Shown piece by piece: positions 1 to 8,774 of a stretch of DNA of 64,000 bases. Positions within the stretch are counted from its first letter, which is position 1. Each line of letters opens with the position of its first letter. The stretch comes from Rubrivivax sp. A210 (GTDB lineage Bacteria > Pseudomonadota > Gammaproteobacteria > Burkholderiales > Burkholderiaceae_C): positions 1 through 64,000 of the forward strand of contig NZ_CAJGBN010000012.1 in the NCBI RefSeq assembly GCF_904426505.1, read 5' to 3'. Both the position numbers and the translations under genes were made by a program. Below the pieces are notes generated by a model. That model made no database searches and was not told the origin of the DNA. It worked only from the letters and a program-made list of their open reading frames with translations.

Positions 1-151
1 CTAGATTCCTTCATGGCCCGTCTCCTTGCAAGTTCGCAACGACCTGACCGCCTGTCGGCCAGGTGCATTGGTGTAGCTCGGCACGCCAACGGCGCGCAAC
101 CTACGTCATTGCAGGGGACGGGCCGCCAGATTTCGCGTAGCCATTCTGTCT

Positions 152-697
152 AGGCCGCTCAGCGGGCGGGTCGAGATCGACGACGCCTACCTCGGTGGTG
201 AGCGATCCGGGGGCAAGTCCGGACGAGGCTCGGAGAACAAGGTGCCGTTCGTCGTGGCACTGCAGACGGTGGCCGGCGGCGCGCCGCACCTGCTGTGCAT
301 GGCGCAGCTGCCGTTTCGCCGCACCGCTATCGCCGAGTTCGCCGCCGCGCACTTGGTCAGGCCGCTGAGCGTGGTCTCCGATGGCCTCGACTGCTTCCGG
401 GCGACCGCCAATCATGGGCTGCAAGAGCGCATCGTCACCGGCGGTGGTAAGGCCAGTACGGCGTTGCCGGATTTCAAGTGGCTGAATACGGTGCTCGGCA
501 ATTTCAAGACGGCCCTGGCAGGTACGTACCACGCCTTCAAGTTCGGCCAGTACGCGTCCCGCTATCTGGCCGAGGTCCAGTTCCGCTTCAATCGACGCTA
601 CCGCATGGATCGCATGCTGCCGCGCATACTGCGCGCGTTGGTCGTGGCCAAGCCTTGCCACGAGGCGAGCATCCGGTCTCCGGATGCTCCTTGCTAA
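152..697 (+). pseudogene. IS1595-family (ISXO2-like) transposase, 5'-truncated remnant
   Basis: The frame reads PLSGRVEIDDAYLGGE from about position 155 and continues to a TAA at 695-697. It has the catalytic-core landmarks of IS1595-type DDE transposases: the first Asp in VEIDDAYLGG, a second in VVSDGLDCF, and the C-terminal segment FKWLNTVLGN...FRFNRRY that holds the last acidic/Asn position. The N-terminal zinc-ribbon and helix-turn-helix part of the family is missing, and no start codon lies upstream in this frame near the homology. About 150 to 180 residues remain of the usual 300 or so. Terminal inverted repeats were not recognised. It is a decayed insertion element next to the icmF terminus. 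Family call is confident; the left breakpoint near 150 is approximate. Confidence 0.8.
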
Positions 698-800
698 TCA
701 GGTCGCGTGCTGCCTCACTGATTCGATCATCAGCCACGAAGCCAAGTTTTCCCGGGGCGAGGTCACTTTGTGTCGAACCCGGGGCGTCGTCGCCCGCAGG

Positions 801-3800
801 CTACATGCTGCGCCGGTACTGCCCCCCCACCTCGAACAATGCATTCGTGATCTGGCCAAGGCTGCAACAGCGCACCGCGTCCATCAGTACCGCGAAGACA
901 TTGGCGTTGTTGATCACCGCCTGCTGCAGCCGCGCCAGCTGGGCCGGGGCCTCGTGGGCGTGGCGGGCGTGAAAATCGGCCAGACGCTGAAGCTGGCTCT
1001 GCTTTTCTTCCTCGGTGCTGCGCGCCAGCTCGATGCTCTCGGGCAGCTTGTCGCCGGCCGTGCTGCGGAAAGTGTTGACGCCGACGATGGGGTACTCGCC
1101 GGTGTGCTTGAGCATCTCGTAATGCATGCTCTCTTCCTGGATCTTGCCGCGCTGGTAGCCGGTCTCCATAGCGCCCAGCACGCCGCCACGTTCAGCGATC
1201 TTCTCGAACTCGCTCAGCACCGCCTCTTCCACCAGTTCGGTCAGCTCGTCGATGATGAAGGCGCCCTGGTTGGGGTTCTCGTTCTTGGCCAGGCCCCACT
1301 CGCGGTTGATGATGAGCTGGATGGCCATCGCGCGGCGCACGCTGTCTTCCGTCGGCGTTGTGATCGCTTCATCGAAGGCATTCGTGTGCAGGCTGTTGCA
1401 GTTGTCGTAGATGGCAATCAGGGCCTGCAGCGTGGTGCGGATGTCGTTGAACTGGATCTCCTGAGCGTGCAGGCTGCGGCCGCTGGTCTGGATGTGGTAT
1501 TTCAGCTTCTGGCTGCGCTCGTTCGCGCCATAGCGGTCACGCAGGGCCACCGCCCAGATGCGGCGCGCCACGCGGCCCAGCACGGTGTACTCGGGGTCCA
1601 TGCCGTTGCTGAAGAAGAAGCTCAGGTTGGGCGCGAAATCGTCGATGTGCATGCCGCGGGCCAGGTAGGCCTCGACGAAGGTGAAACCGTTGCTCAGCGT
1701 GAAGGCCAGCTGGCTGATCGGGTTGGCCCCGGCCTCGGCGATGTGGTAGCCGCTGATGCTGACCGAGTAGAAGTTGCGCACGTCGTGGTGCACGAAGTAC
1801 TCGGCGATGTCGCCCATCACCTTCAGGCTGAACTCGGTGCTGAAGATGCAGGTGTTCTGGCCCTGGTCTTCCTTCAGGATGTCGGCCTGCACCGTGCCGC
1901 GCACATTGGCCAGGGTCCAGGCGCGGATCTTCTGCGCTTCGTCGTCGGTGGGCTCGCGGCCATTGTCGGCCTTGAACTTGCCCAGGTTCTGGTCGATGGC
2001 CGCGTTCATGAACATCGCCAGGATGCTGGGCGCCGGGCCGTTGATAGTCATGCTCACGCTGGTGGCCGGGTGCGTGAGGTCGAAGCCGCCGTACAGCACC
2101 TTCAGGTCGTCGATGGTGGCGATGCTGACGCCGGAGTTGCCCACCTTGCCGTAGATGTCGGGCCGCGGGTCGGGGTCGTTGCCGTAGAGGGTGACGCTGT
2201 CGAAGGCGGTAGACAGGCGCTTGGCCGGCATCCCTTCGCTCAGCAGCTTGAAGCGCCGGTTGGTGCGGAAGGCGTCGCCCTCACCGGCGAACATGCGCGT
2301 CGGGTCTTCGTTCTCGCGCTTGAAGGCAAAGGTGCCGGCGCTGTACGGAAAGCTGCCCGGCACGTTGTCGAGCAGCAGCCACTTGAGCAGCTCGCCGTGG
2401 CATTCGTAGGCGGGCAGCGCCACCTTGCGGATCTTGCTGCCGGACAGCGTGGTGTGCGTGAGCGCGGTGCGAATCTCCTTGTCGCGGATCTTCACCACGT
2501 ACTCGTCGCCGGCATAGGCCTTCTGCATGTCGGGCCACATGGCCAGCAGCTTGCGGGCGGCGGGGTCGAGCTGGGCCTCGCGCTGTTCGGCCAGGTTGAT
2601 GGCGGCCTCGGCGGCGCGCGGCTTGTCCGGCTTGCCGATCGACAGCATCGCCGCGGCGGCGCGCAACTGCTGGATCTCGCGTGCCAGGCGGCTCTGCGCA
2701 AGGGCGCGCTTCTTGTAGCCGCGCACGGTGTCGGCGATGTCGGCCAGGTAGCGCACGCGGGCGCCGGGGACGATGGGCACCTGGTGCGTGCTGTGGCGGG
2801 TGTCGACGCGCGGCAGGCGGCCCTCGGTGGTCTTCAACCCCAGCGCGGCCAGGCGCGGCAGCAGGGCCTTGTAGAGCGCGGTGACGCCGTCGTCATTGAA
2901 GCGGCTGGCCATGGTGCCGAAGACCGGCATCTGCTCGGGCGGCAACTTGAAGGCCTCTTTATTGCGCTGCACCTGCTTGGCGACATCGCGCAGCGCATCC
3001 AGGCTGCCCTTGCGGTCGAACTTGTTGATGGCCACGAACTCGGCGAAGTCGAGCATGTCGATCTTCTCGAGCTGGCTGGCGGCGCCGAACTCCGGCGTCA
3101 TCACATACATCGGCACGTCCACCAGCGGCACGATGGCGGCGTCGCCCTGGCCTATGCCCGAGGTCTCGACGACGATGAGGTCGAAGCTGGCCGCCTGGCA
3201 GGCCGCCAGCACATCGGGCAGGGCCTGGCTGATCTCGCTGCCGTAGTCGCGCGTGGCCAGGCTGCGCATGAAGACGCGGGCGCCGCCTTGCCAGGGCGCG
3301 ATGGCATTCATGCGGATGCGGTCGCCCAGCAGCGCGCCGCCGCTCTTGCGCCGGCTGGGGTCGATGCTGATCACGGCGATGCGCAGCGCATCGCCCTGGT
3401 CCAGGCGCAGGCGGCGGATCAGCTCGTCGGTGAGGCTGCTCTTGCCGGCGCCACCGGTGCCGGTGATGCCCAGCACCGGGGCGGTCTTGGGCGCGGCAGC
3501 AATGGCGGCCCTGAAGGCTTGGCTGGCGCTGCCGTTCTCGAGCGCGGTGATGGCCTGGGACAGGGCGCGCCAGGCGGCATCGCCATGGCCCTGGAGCGCT
3601 GCGACATCCAGGGGCGCATGCACCGAGAGATCGCTGTCGCAGCGCATCACCATCTCGCCGATCATGCCGGCCAGGCCCATGCGCTGACCGTCCTCGGGGC
3701 TGTAGATGCGGGTCACGCCATAGGCCTGCAGTTCACGGATCTCGGCCGGCACGATGACGCCGCCACCGCCGCCGAAGACCTGGATGTGGGCGCCGCCGCG

Positions 3801-4088
3801 CTGGCGCAGCAGATCCACCATGTACTTGAAGTACTCGACGTGGCCGCCCTGGTAGCTGCTGATGGCGATGCCCTGCACGTCTTCCTGCAGCGCCGCGGTA
3901 ACGACCTCGTCGACCGAGCGGTTATGGCCCAGGTGGATGACCTCGGCGCCCATGCCCTGCAGGATGCGCCGCATGATGTTGATGGCCGCGTCGTGGCCGT
4001 CGAACAGTGAGGCCGCGGTGACGAAGCGCACCTTGTGCGTGGGGCGGTAGGCGGCCAGGGCCTGGTAGTCGGCGGAAAGATCGGTCAT
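801..4088 (-). CDS. icmF: Fused isobutyryl-CoA mutase IcmF (B12 domain, G-protein chaperone, mutase)
   Basis: 1095 residues, the usual length for IcmF. The order is an N-terminal cobalamin-binding domain with the DGHD motif (D30, H32), a MeaB-like G-protein chaperone with P-loop GTGGAGKSS at about 210-218, and a C-terminal methylmalonyl-CoA-mutase-type TIM barrel. IcmF interconverts isobutyryl-CoA and n-butyryl-CoA with adenosylcobalamin, and relatives also act on isovaleryl/pivalyl-CoA; the fused GTPase guards cofactor loading. It is cytoplasmic and links branched-chain amino acid and fatty acid catabolism. The gene stands alone, and its upstream region carries a 20-bp palindrome about 50 bp before the ATG, suggesting repressor control. 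The fusion order separates it clearly from MCM and stand-alone IcmA/B. Confidence 0.96.
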   Translation of the reverse strand: MTDLSADYQALAAYRPTHKVRFVTAASLFDGHDAAINIMRRILQGMGAEVIHLGHNRSVDEVVTAALQEDVQGIAISSYQGGHVEYFKYMVDLLRQRGGAHIQVFGGGGGVIVPAEIRELQAYGVTRIYSPEDGQRMGLAGMIGEMVMRCDSDLSVHAPLDVAALQGHGDAAWRALSQAITALENGSASQAFRAAIAAAPKTAPVLGITGTGGAGKSSLTDELIRRLRLDQGDALRIAVISIDPSRRKSGGALLGDRIRMNAIAPWQGGARVFMRSLATRDYGSEISQALPDVLAACQAASFDLIVVETSGIGQGDAAIVPLVDVPMYVMTPEFGAASQLEKIDMLDFAEFVAINKFDRKGSLDALRDVAKQVQRNKEAFKLPPEQMPVFGTMASRFNDDGVTALYKALLPRLAALGLKTTEGRLPRVDTRHSTHQVPIVPGARVRYLADIADTVRGYKKRALAQSRLAREIQQLRAAAAMLSIGKPDKPRAAEAAINLAEQREAQLDPAARKLLAMWPDMQKAYAGDEYVVKIRDKEIRTALTHTTLSGSKIRKVALPAYECHGELLKWLLLDNVPGSFPYSAGTFAFKRENEDPTRMFAGEGDAFRTNRRFKLLSEGMPAKRLSTAFDSVTLYGNDPDPRPDIYGKVGNSGVSIATIDDLKVLYGGFDLTHPATSVSMTINGPAPSILAMFMNAAIDQNLGKFKADNGREPTDDEAQKIRAWTLANVRGTVQADILKEDQGQNTCIFSTEFSLKVMGDIAEYFVHHDVRNFYSVSISGYHIAEAGANPISQLAFTLSNGFTFVEAYLARGMHIDDFAPNLSFFFSNGMDPEYTVLGRVARRIWAVALRDRYGANERSQKLKYHIQTSGRSLHAQEIQFNDIRTTLQALIAIYDNCNSLHTNAFDEAITTPTEDSVRRAMAIQLIINREWGLAKNENPNQGAFIIDELTELVEEAVLSEFEKIAERGGVLGAMETGYQRGKIQEESMHYEMLKHTGEYPIVGVNTFRSTAGDKLPESIELARSTEEEKQSQLQRLADFHARHAHEAPAQLARLQQAVINNANVFAVLMDAVRCCSLGQITNALFEVGGQYRRSM

Positions 4089-4136
4089 GGCGTGGCTCTC
4101 GGTGAGGCGCGTCGGACGGCGGGCGGGCGTGGGGCC

Positions 4137-4156
4137 TGACGTTTACGTAAACGTCA
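4137..4156. promoter_or_regulatory. 20-bp perfect palindrome, probable operator of icmF
   Basis: The sequence TGACGTTTACGTAAACGTCA is its own reverse complement over all 20 bases. It lies 49 bp upstream of the icmF ATG in the 227-bp region shared with the divergent coaX. Its TTTACGTAAA core resembles operators described for MerR/TetR-type regulators of branched-chain amino acid and fatty acid catabolism in proteobacteria (LiuR-type). That assignment is inference from the target gene and from memory of the motif; the palindrome itself is directly seen. Confidence 0.7.
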
Positions 4157-4315
4157 ACCACGGATGATGCCATGTCGCGCATTTATGCAGGCTGACAAAG
4201 CGCCTCTACGGGTACTCGCTCATGGTTAACCCCGACAATCGCAAGCCGGGGGTGGGCCTGGCCGCTGTTAGGCTGGCGCGCCCGCATTGGGGCTGCCATT
4301 TGAACCGCGCTTTTC

Positions 4316-5083
4316 ATGACTTTTCTTGCCCTCGACATCGGCAACACCCGCCTGAAGTGGGCGCTCTACACCGCACCGCATCCGGGCGCCGTGCTGATGC
4401 AGCATGGCGCGGTCTTCCTGGAAACCATAGACGAGTTGGCCGAGCGCCACTGGAAGACGCTGCCCGTGCCCTCCACCATGCTGGGCTGCATGGTCGCCGG
4501 CGACGCCGTGCGCCGCCGCGTCGAAGACCAGATGGAGCTGTGGGATCTCGAGCCCCACTGGGTGGTTCCGGCCGCCCACGAAGCGGGGCTCAAGAACGGC
4601 TATGAGCACCCCAGCCGCCTGGGCGCCGACCGCTGGGCGGCGCTGGCCGGTGCGCGCTCGCGCGTCATGGCCTCCGGCGCGTCGCGCCCGGCCCTGGTGG
4701 TGATGGTGGGCACGGCGGTGACGGTGGACGCGCTTGACGCCGAGGGCCGCTTTCTTGGCGGCCTCATCCTGCCCGGCTTCGGCCTCATGCTGCGCGCGCT
4801 GGAGCAGGGCACGGCCGGCCTCAAGGTGCCCACCGGCGAGGTGGTCGACTTTCCCACCAACACCAGCGACGCGCTGATGAGCGGCGGCGCCAACGCAATC
4901 GCCGGCGCCATCGAACGCCAGCACCGGCGGCTGATCATGCGCACCGGCCAGGAACCCCTGCTGCTGATGACGGGTGGCGCCGCCACCAAGCTGGCGCCCA
5001 TCACCGACCTGCGCTTCGAGACCGTGGACACGCTGATCTTCGAAGGCCTGCTGCTGATGCAATCGCGCCGGCTGGCGCTTTGA
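4316..5083 (+). CDS. coaX: Type III pantothenate kinase
   Basis: 255 residues beginning [17 protein letters not shown], the ASKHA phosphate-binding motif of CoaX with its Asp at residue 7. Further motifs are [12 protein letters not shown] and a [11 protein letters not shown] nucleotide-site block, then [11 protein letters not shown]. The enzyme phosphorylates pantothenate, the first step of coenzyme A synthesis, and is not feedback-inhibited by CoA. In many betaproteobacteria coaX sits next to birA; no birA is present here. The start follows a short leader divergent from icmF. A 13-bp inverted repeat follows the stop. Confidence 0.95.
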   Translation: MTFLALDIGNTRLKWALYTAPHPGAVLMQHGAVFLETIDELAERHWKTLPVPSTMLGCMVAGDAVRRRVEDQMELWDLEPHWVVPAAHEAGLKNGYEHPSRLGADRWAALAGARSRVMASGASRPALVVMVGTAVTVDALDAEGRFLGGLILPGFGLMLRALEQGTAGLKVPTGEVVDFPTNTSDALMSGGANAIAGAIERQHRRLIMRTGQEPLLLMTGGAATKLAPITDLRFETVDTLIFEGLLLMQSRRLAL

Positions 5084-5091
5084 GTCAAGCT

Positions 5092-5125
5092 CGCCGGCGG
5101 GCGCCTTGAAACGCGCCCGCCGGCG
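5092..5125. terminator. 13-bp perfect inverted repeat between convergent coaX and CBS-domain gene
   Basis: CGCCGGCGGGCGC at 5092-5104 pairs with its exact complement at 5113-5125 around an 8-nt loop. It sits between the coaX stop (5083) and the end of the convergent CBS gene (5143), so it probably serves as a shared terminator. No T-tract follows on either strand, so it is not a canonical intrinsic terminator. Confidence 0.55.
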
Positions 5126-5142
5126 TGGGCCTCGCCCGAGGC

Positions 5143-5571
5143 TCAGCTGGTGATGTAGGTCTCGAGCTGGGCGATGGTGGTCTCGTGCTCGGCAATGATG
5201 TCGTCCATCAGGTCGCGGATCGAGATCATGCCCAGCACGGTGCTGCCGTCCACCACGGGCAGGTGGCGAATCTTCTTTTCGCTCATCAGCGCCATGCAGT
5301 CGCGTGTGCCGGTCTTGGAGCCGACGGTGACGACGTTGCGCGTCATGATGTCGGCGACGCTCGTTTCCTTGGAATTGCGGCCCTGCAGTGCAACCTTTCG
5401 CGTGTAGTCGCGCTCCGAGATCACGCCGACCAGGCGGCCTCCTTCCATCACCATCAGCGCACCGACCTCATAGCCCGCCAGCAGCTCGAGCGCGCCGAAC
5501 ACGGTTTCTTCGGGCCGCACATGCCAGAGCGTGCCTTGATGTTTCTTGAGCAGTTCGGATACGGGTTTCAT
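5143..5571 (-). CDS. Tandem CBS-domain protein
   Basis: 142 residues starting MKPVSELLKKH, made of two CBS modules. The first runs roughly over residues 8-65 (VGVISERDYTRKV) and the second over about 72-130 (VADIMTRNVVTVG ... LPVVDGSTVLGMISIRDL). CBS pairs bind adenosine nucleotides and act as energy sensors; stand-alone proteins like this are common in Burkholderiales and their partners are usually unknown. The start is fixed by an excellent Shine-Dalgarno, AAGGAGGT, 6-7 nt before the ATG; the frame stays open upstream, but that extension has no family similarity. Convergent with coaX. Confidence 0.9.
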   Translation of the reverse strand: MKPVSELLKKHQGTLWHVRPEETVFGALELLAGYEVGALMVMEGGRLVGVISERDYTRKVALQGRNSKETSVADIMTRNVVTVGSKTGTRDCMALMSEKKIRHLPVVDGSTVLGMISIRDLMDDIIAEHETTIAQLETYITS

Positions 5572-5724
5572 GCTGGCACCTCCTTGCAAGCGGGCCGCCA
5601 GATTAACCGATCTCGGGCGCCGCGCAAGTGCCGGCAACACGCTGTGCAGATGCACGATTTCGTGCTTGCGCACTCGGCCCCTCCGGGCCGTCCCCGAGCT
5701 GGTGCGACCCCTATCATCGCGGCC

Positions 5725-6366
5725 ATGCAGCGCACCACGCCGAGGCTCTGGGACATCTCGCCGCCCGTGGGCGCGGGCAGCCCCGTATTCCCGGGCGACA
5801 CGCCCTTTGCCAGCACCTGGGTGGCGCGCATCTCACCAGGCTGCCCGGTCAATGTCAGCACGCTCACGTTGAGCCCGCACACCGGCGCCCATGCCGATGC
5901 CCCGCTGCACTACGACGACGCCGGCGCCGCCGCAGGCGCGTTGTCGCTCGAACCCTACCTGGGCCCCTGTCGCGTGATCCACGCCATCGGCGCGCGCCCG
6001 CTCATCGCCCTGCACCACCTGGCCCATGCCCTGGACGACCTACCGCCACGCGTGCTGGTGCGCTGCTATGAGCGTGCGCCGCAAGACCACTTCGACCCTG
6101 CGCTGCCGGCCTTCGAGGCCGCCGCGGTGGAGGCCCTGGCCGACCTCGGCGTGCTGCTGATCGGCATCGACAGCGCCAGCGTCGACCCCGCCGACAGCAA
6201 GACCTTGCCCAGCCATCAGGTGCTGCGCCGACGTGGCCTGCGCGTGCTGGAGAACCTGGTGCTCGACGCGGTGTCCGAAGGCGATTACGAACTGATCGCG
6301 CTGCCACTCAGGCTGGTGCAGGCCGACGCCTCGCCGGTGCGGGCCGTGTTGCGCGCCTGGCGCTGA
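5725..6366 (+). CDS. kynB: Kynurenine formamidase (bacterial cyclase-type)
   Basis: 213 residues starting MQRTTPRLWDIS. It belongs to the cyclase family with the metal-binding block PHTGAHADAPLH (H52, H56, D58), a variant of the HxGTHxDxP signature. KynB hydrolyses N-formyl-L-kynurenine to L-kynurenine and formate, the second step of tryptophan degradation. It is followed after 29 bp by kynU, forming a two-gene operon; tryptophan 2,3-dioxygenase (kynA), often the third member, is absent from the window. The frame stays open well upstream; this ATG matches the family N terminus. Confidence 0.94.
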   Translation: MQRTTPRLWDISPPVGAGSPVFPGDTPFASTWVARISPGCPVNVSTLTLSPHTGAHADAPLHYDDAGAAAGALSLEPYLGPCRVIHAIGARPLIALHHLAHALDDLPPRVLVRCYERAPQDHFDPALPAFEAAAVEALADLGVLLIGIDSASVDPADSKTLPSHQVLRRRGLRVLENLVLDAVSEGDYELIALPLRLVQADASPVRAVLRAWR

Positions 6367-6395
6367 ATCCGCGACTCCGTCTTCAATCCACAGGA

Positions 6396-7676
6396 ATGAG
6401 CATGAACCGAGAGCAAGCCCTGGCACTGGACGCCGCCGACACGCTGGCGCCGCTGCGCGAGCTGTTCAGCCTGCCGGACGGCCTGATCTACCTGGACGGC
6501 AACTCGCTGGGCGTGCTGCCGCGCGCCACCGCGGCGCGCGTGCAGGCCGTGGTGACGCAGGAATGGGGCTGCGACCTCATCCGCAGCTGGAACAGTGCCG
6601 GCTGGATGGACCTGCCCCAGCGCATCGGCGACAAGATCGCGCGCCTGGTGGGCGCCGGCGCCGGTGAGCTGGTGGTGGCCGATTCGACCAGCGTCAACCT
6701 CTTCAAGGTGCTGAGCGCGGCACTCGCGATTGCCGCCGCCGACGCACCGCAGCGTCGCCGCATCGTCAGCGAGCGCAGCAATTTCCCTACCGATCTCTAC
6801 ATCGCAGAATCGCTGGCGCGCCAGCGCGGGCTGGAGCTGGTGCTGGCCGAGCCCGACGAGATCACCGGCCTGATGGACGAGCGCGTCGCAGTGCTGATGC
6901 TCACCCATGTCAACTACCGCACAGGCCGCCTGCACGACATGGCCGCGCTCTCGCAGGCGGCCCATGAAGCTGGCGCCCTGGCCGTGTGGGATCTGGCGCA
7001 CAGCGCCGGCGCGGTGCCGGTGGACCTGCGCGGCGATGGCGCTGATTTCGCCGTCGGCTGCGGCTACAAGTATCTCAATGGCGGGCCCGGCGCGCCGGCC
7101 TTCGTCTGGTGCCACCCGCGCCACGCCGAGCGCTTCTGGCAGCCGCTGGCCGGTTGGATGGGCCACGCCGCGCCCTTCGAGTTCACGCCCGGCTACCGGC
7201 CCGCTGCGGGCATCGCGCGCTATTTGTGCGGCACGCCGGCCGTGCTGTCGCTGGCGGCACTGGAATGCGGCGTCGACACCCTGCTCGCCGCCGAACCCCT
7301 GGGCGGCATGGCCGCGCTGCGCGCCAAGTCGCTGGCGCTGACAAGTCTCTTCGCCGCGCGAGTGCAGGCACTGTGCCCCGAGCTGGCCCTGATCTCGCCG
7401 CCGCAAGACGTCCGCCGCGGCAGCCAGGTCTGCCTGGCGCACGGTGAGATCGCCTACCCGGTGGTGCAGGCGCTCATCGCACGCGGCGTGATTGGCGATT
7501 TCAGGGCCGGAGACCCATCGCACCCTGCGGGCGCGGTGGACATCCTGCGCTTCGGCTTCACGCCGCTGTATCTGCGCTTCGCCGACGCCTGGGACGCCGC
7601 CGAGCATCTGCACCAGGTGCTGTCCACCGGCGAATGGCGCCAGCCGGCGTTCATTCAGCGCCGGGCCGTGACCTGA
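6396..7676 (+). CDS. kynU: Kynureninase
   Basis: 426 residues, a fold-type I PLP enzyme that cleaves L-kynurenine to anthranilate and L-alanine. Recognisable family blocks are IYLDGNSLGVLP near the N terminus, the Asp of AVWDLAHSAGAVPVDL, and the PLP-binding lysine K225 in GCGYKYLNGGPG. It follows kynB by 29 bp and must be co-transcribed with it. The start is ATG at 6396, with a second in-frame ATG two codons later (MSMNRE). Its stop is followed by a strong hairpin. No anthranilate-degrading genes are nearby, so the fate of anthranilate cannot be read from this window. Confidence 0.95.
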   Translation: MSMNREQALALDAADTLAPLRELFSLPDGLIYLDGNSLGVLPRATAARVQAVVTQEWGCDLIRSWNSAGWMDLPQRIGDKIARLVGAGAGELVVADSTSVNLFKVLSAALAIAAADAPQRRRIVSERSNFPTDLYIAESLARQRGLELVLAEPDEITGLMDERVAVLMLTHVNYRTGRLHDMAALSQAAHEAGALAVWDLAHSAGAVPVDLRGDGADFAVGCGYKYLNGGPGAPAFVWCHPRHAERFWQPLAGWMGHAAPFEFTPGYRPAAGIARYLCGTPAVLSLAALECGVDTLLAAEPLGGMAALRAKSLALTSLFAARVQALCPELALISPPQDVRRGSQVCLAHGEIAYPVVQALIARGVIGDFRAGDPSHPAGAVDILRFGFTPLYLRFADAWDAAEHLHQVLSTGEWRQPAFIQRRAVT

Positions 7677-7682
7677 TGCCGG

Positions 7683-7718
7683 GCCGCTGTCGCCATCACA
7701 ATGGCTGGCGACAGCGGC
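7683..7718 (+). terminator. Hairpin after kynU
   Basis: A 13-bp perfect stem (GCCGCTGTCGCCA at 7683-7695 with its complement at 7706-7718) closes a 10-nt loop directly after the kynU stop. No clean T-run follows, so it may act as a Rho-assisted terminator or a 3'-end stabiliser for the kynBU mRNA. Confidence 0.55.
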
Positions 7719-7770
7719 GGTCACGGAACCGTCATGCCGCCCGACTAGGGTCGTTGACCGCTTTTTCTGA

Positions 7771-8700
7771 ATGGCCGTTCTCATGCAAAAGATCGAAGAA
7801 GAGCTCCTGCGCCGCATCCACGAAGACCTGCGCGACGATCTGGACGAAGAGTTGGAGCTCGAGGTCGAAGACCGCAAGGTCGACCAGATCGCGGCCGCCG
7901 AAGCGGGCATGGTGGGCTTGCAGGACGATGAGTTCCGCCGCCGCTACTTCCGCGAGCTGTTCAGGCTGCAGGGTGAGCTGGTCAAGCTGCAGGACTGGGT
8001 CGTGGCCACCAGGCACAAGGTGGTGATCCTCTTCGAAGGCCGTGACGCCGCCGGCAAGGGCGGCGTCATCAAGCGCATCACCCAGCGCCTGAACCCGCGC
8101 GTCTGCCGCGTGGCCGCGCTGCCGGCACCCAATGACCGAGAGCGCACGCAGTGGTATTTCCAGCGCTATGTCAGCCACCTGCCCGCCGGTGGCGAGATCG
8201 TGCTCTTCGACCGCAGTTGGTACAACCGCGCCGGCGTCGAGCGCGTGATGGGTTTTTGCACCGACGACCAGTACGAGGAGTTCTTCCGCTCGGCGCCCGA
8301 GTTCGAGCGCATGCTGGTGCGCTCGGGCATACAGCTCATCAAGTACTGGTTCTCGATCTCCGACGACGAGCAGCGCATCCGTTTCCTCGGCCGCATCCAC
8401 GACCCGCTCAAGCAGTGGAAGCTGAGCCCCATGGACCTGGAATCGCGCCGCCGCTGGGAGGAATACACCAAGGCCAAGGAAGTGATGCTCGAGCGCACGC
8501 ACATCGATGAGGCGCCCTGGTGGATCGTCAAGGCCGACGACAAGAAGCGGGCGCGCCTGAACTGCATCCACCACCTGCTCGACCAGATGCCCTATACCGA
8601 GGTCCAGCACCCGACCATAGCGCTGCCCGACCGCGAGCGCCGCGAGGACTACACGCGCAACCCCGTGCCTGAGGACATCATCGTTCCCGAGTACTACTGA
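7771..8700 (+). CDS. ppk2: Polyphosphate kinase 2 (class I PPK2)
   Basis: 309 residues. It has the P-loop EGRDAAGKGG (about 89-98), the Walker B and lid region VLFDRSWYNRAGVE with D147, and the KLSPMDLESRRRW and C-terminal EDIIVPEYY blocks typical of single-domain PPK2. Class I enzymes phosphorylate nucleoside diphosphates using polyphosphate and can run in the direction of GTP/ATP regeneration. The N-terminal 60 residues are strongly acidic. The start could be ATG at 7771 or at 7783 (MQKIEEE); the first is used. It stands as a single gene between a kynU hairpin and the pepP promoter. Confidence 0.94.
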   Translation: MAVLMQKIEEELLRRIHEDLRDDLDEELELEVEDRKVDQIAAAEAGMVGLQDDEFRRRYFRELFRLQGELVKLQDWVVATRHKVVILFEGRDAAGKGGVIKRITQRLNPRVCRVAALPAPNDRERTQWYFQRYVSHLPAGGEIVLFDRSWYNRAGVERVMGFCTDDQYEEFFRSAPEFERMLVRSGIQLIKYWFSISDDEQRIRFLGRIHDPLKQWKLSPMDLESRRRWEEYTKAKEVMLERTHIDEAPWWIVKADDKKRARLNCIHHLLDQMPYTEVQHPTIALPDRERREDYTRNPVPEDIIVPEYY

Positions 8701-8741
8701 TTGGTGGCAACCCGCGGCCGGCCGGGGATGGCTCTCCCACC

Positions 8742-8747
8742 TAGAAT
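8742..8747 (+). promoter_or_regulatory. Probable -10 box (TAGAAT) before pepP
   Basis: TAGAAT lies 27 bp ahead of the pepP ATG at 8775, one mismatch from TATAAT. No convincing -35 box was found at the right distance in this GC-rich spacer, so this is only a likely promoter element for the pepP and ROK kinase pair. Confidence 0.4.
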
Positions 8748-8774
8748 TTGCCACCCCCGCGCCCGGAGCCGCCC

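Noticed and set aside
782..800. Possible terminator downstream of icmF
   Set aside because: A five- to six-base GC stem (GGGGCG/CGCCC) without a T-tract in the icmF direction is too weak to call.
684..4010. Very long open frame antisense to icmF (plus strand)
   Set aside because: It is a mirror of the icmF codon bias in GC-rich DNA; its translation is low-complexity Ala/Val/Gly/Arg/His with no motif, while the minus strand is unmistakably IcmF.
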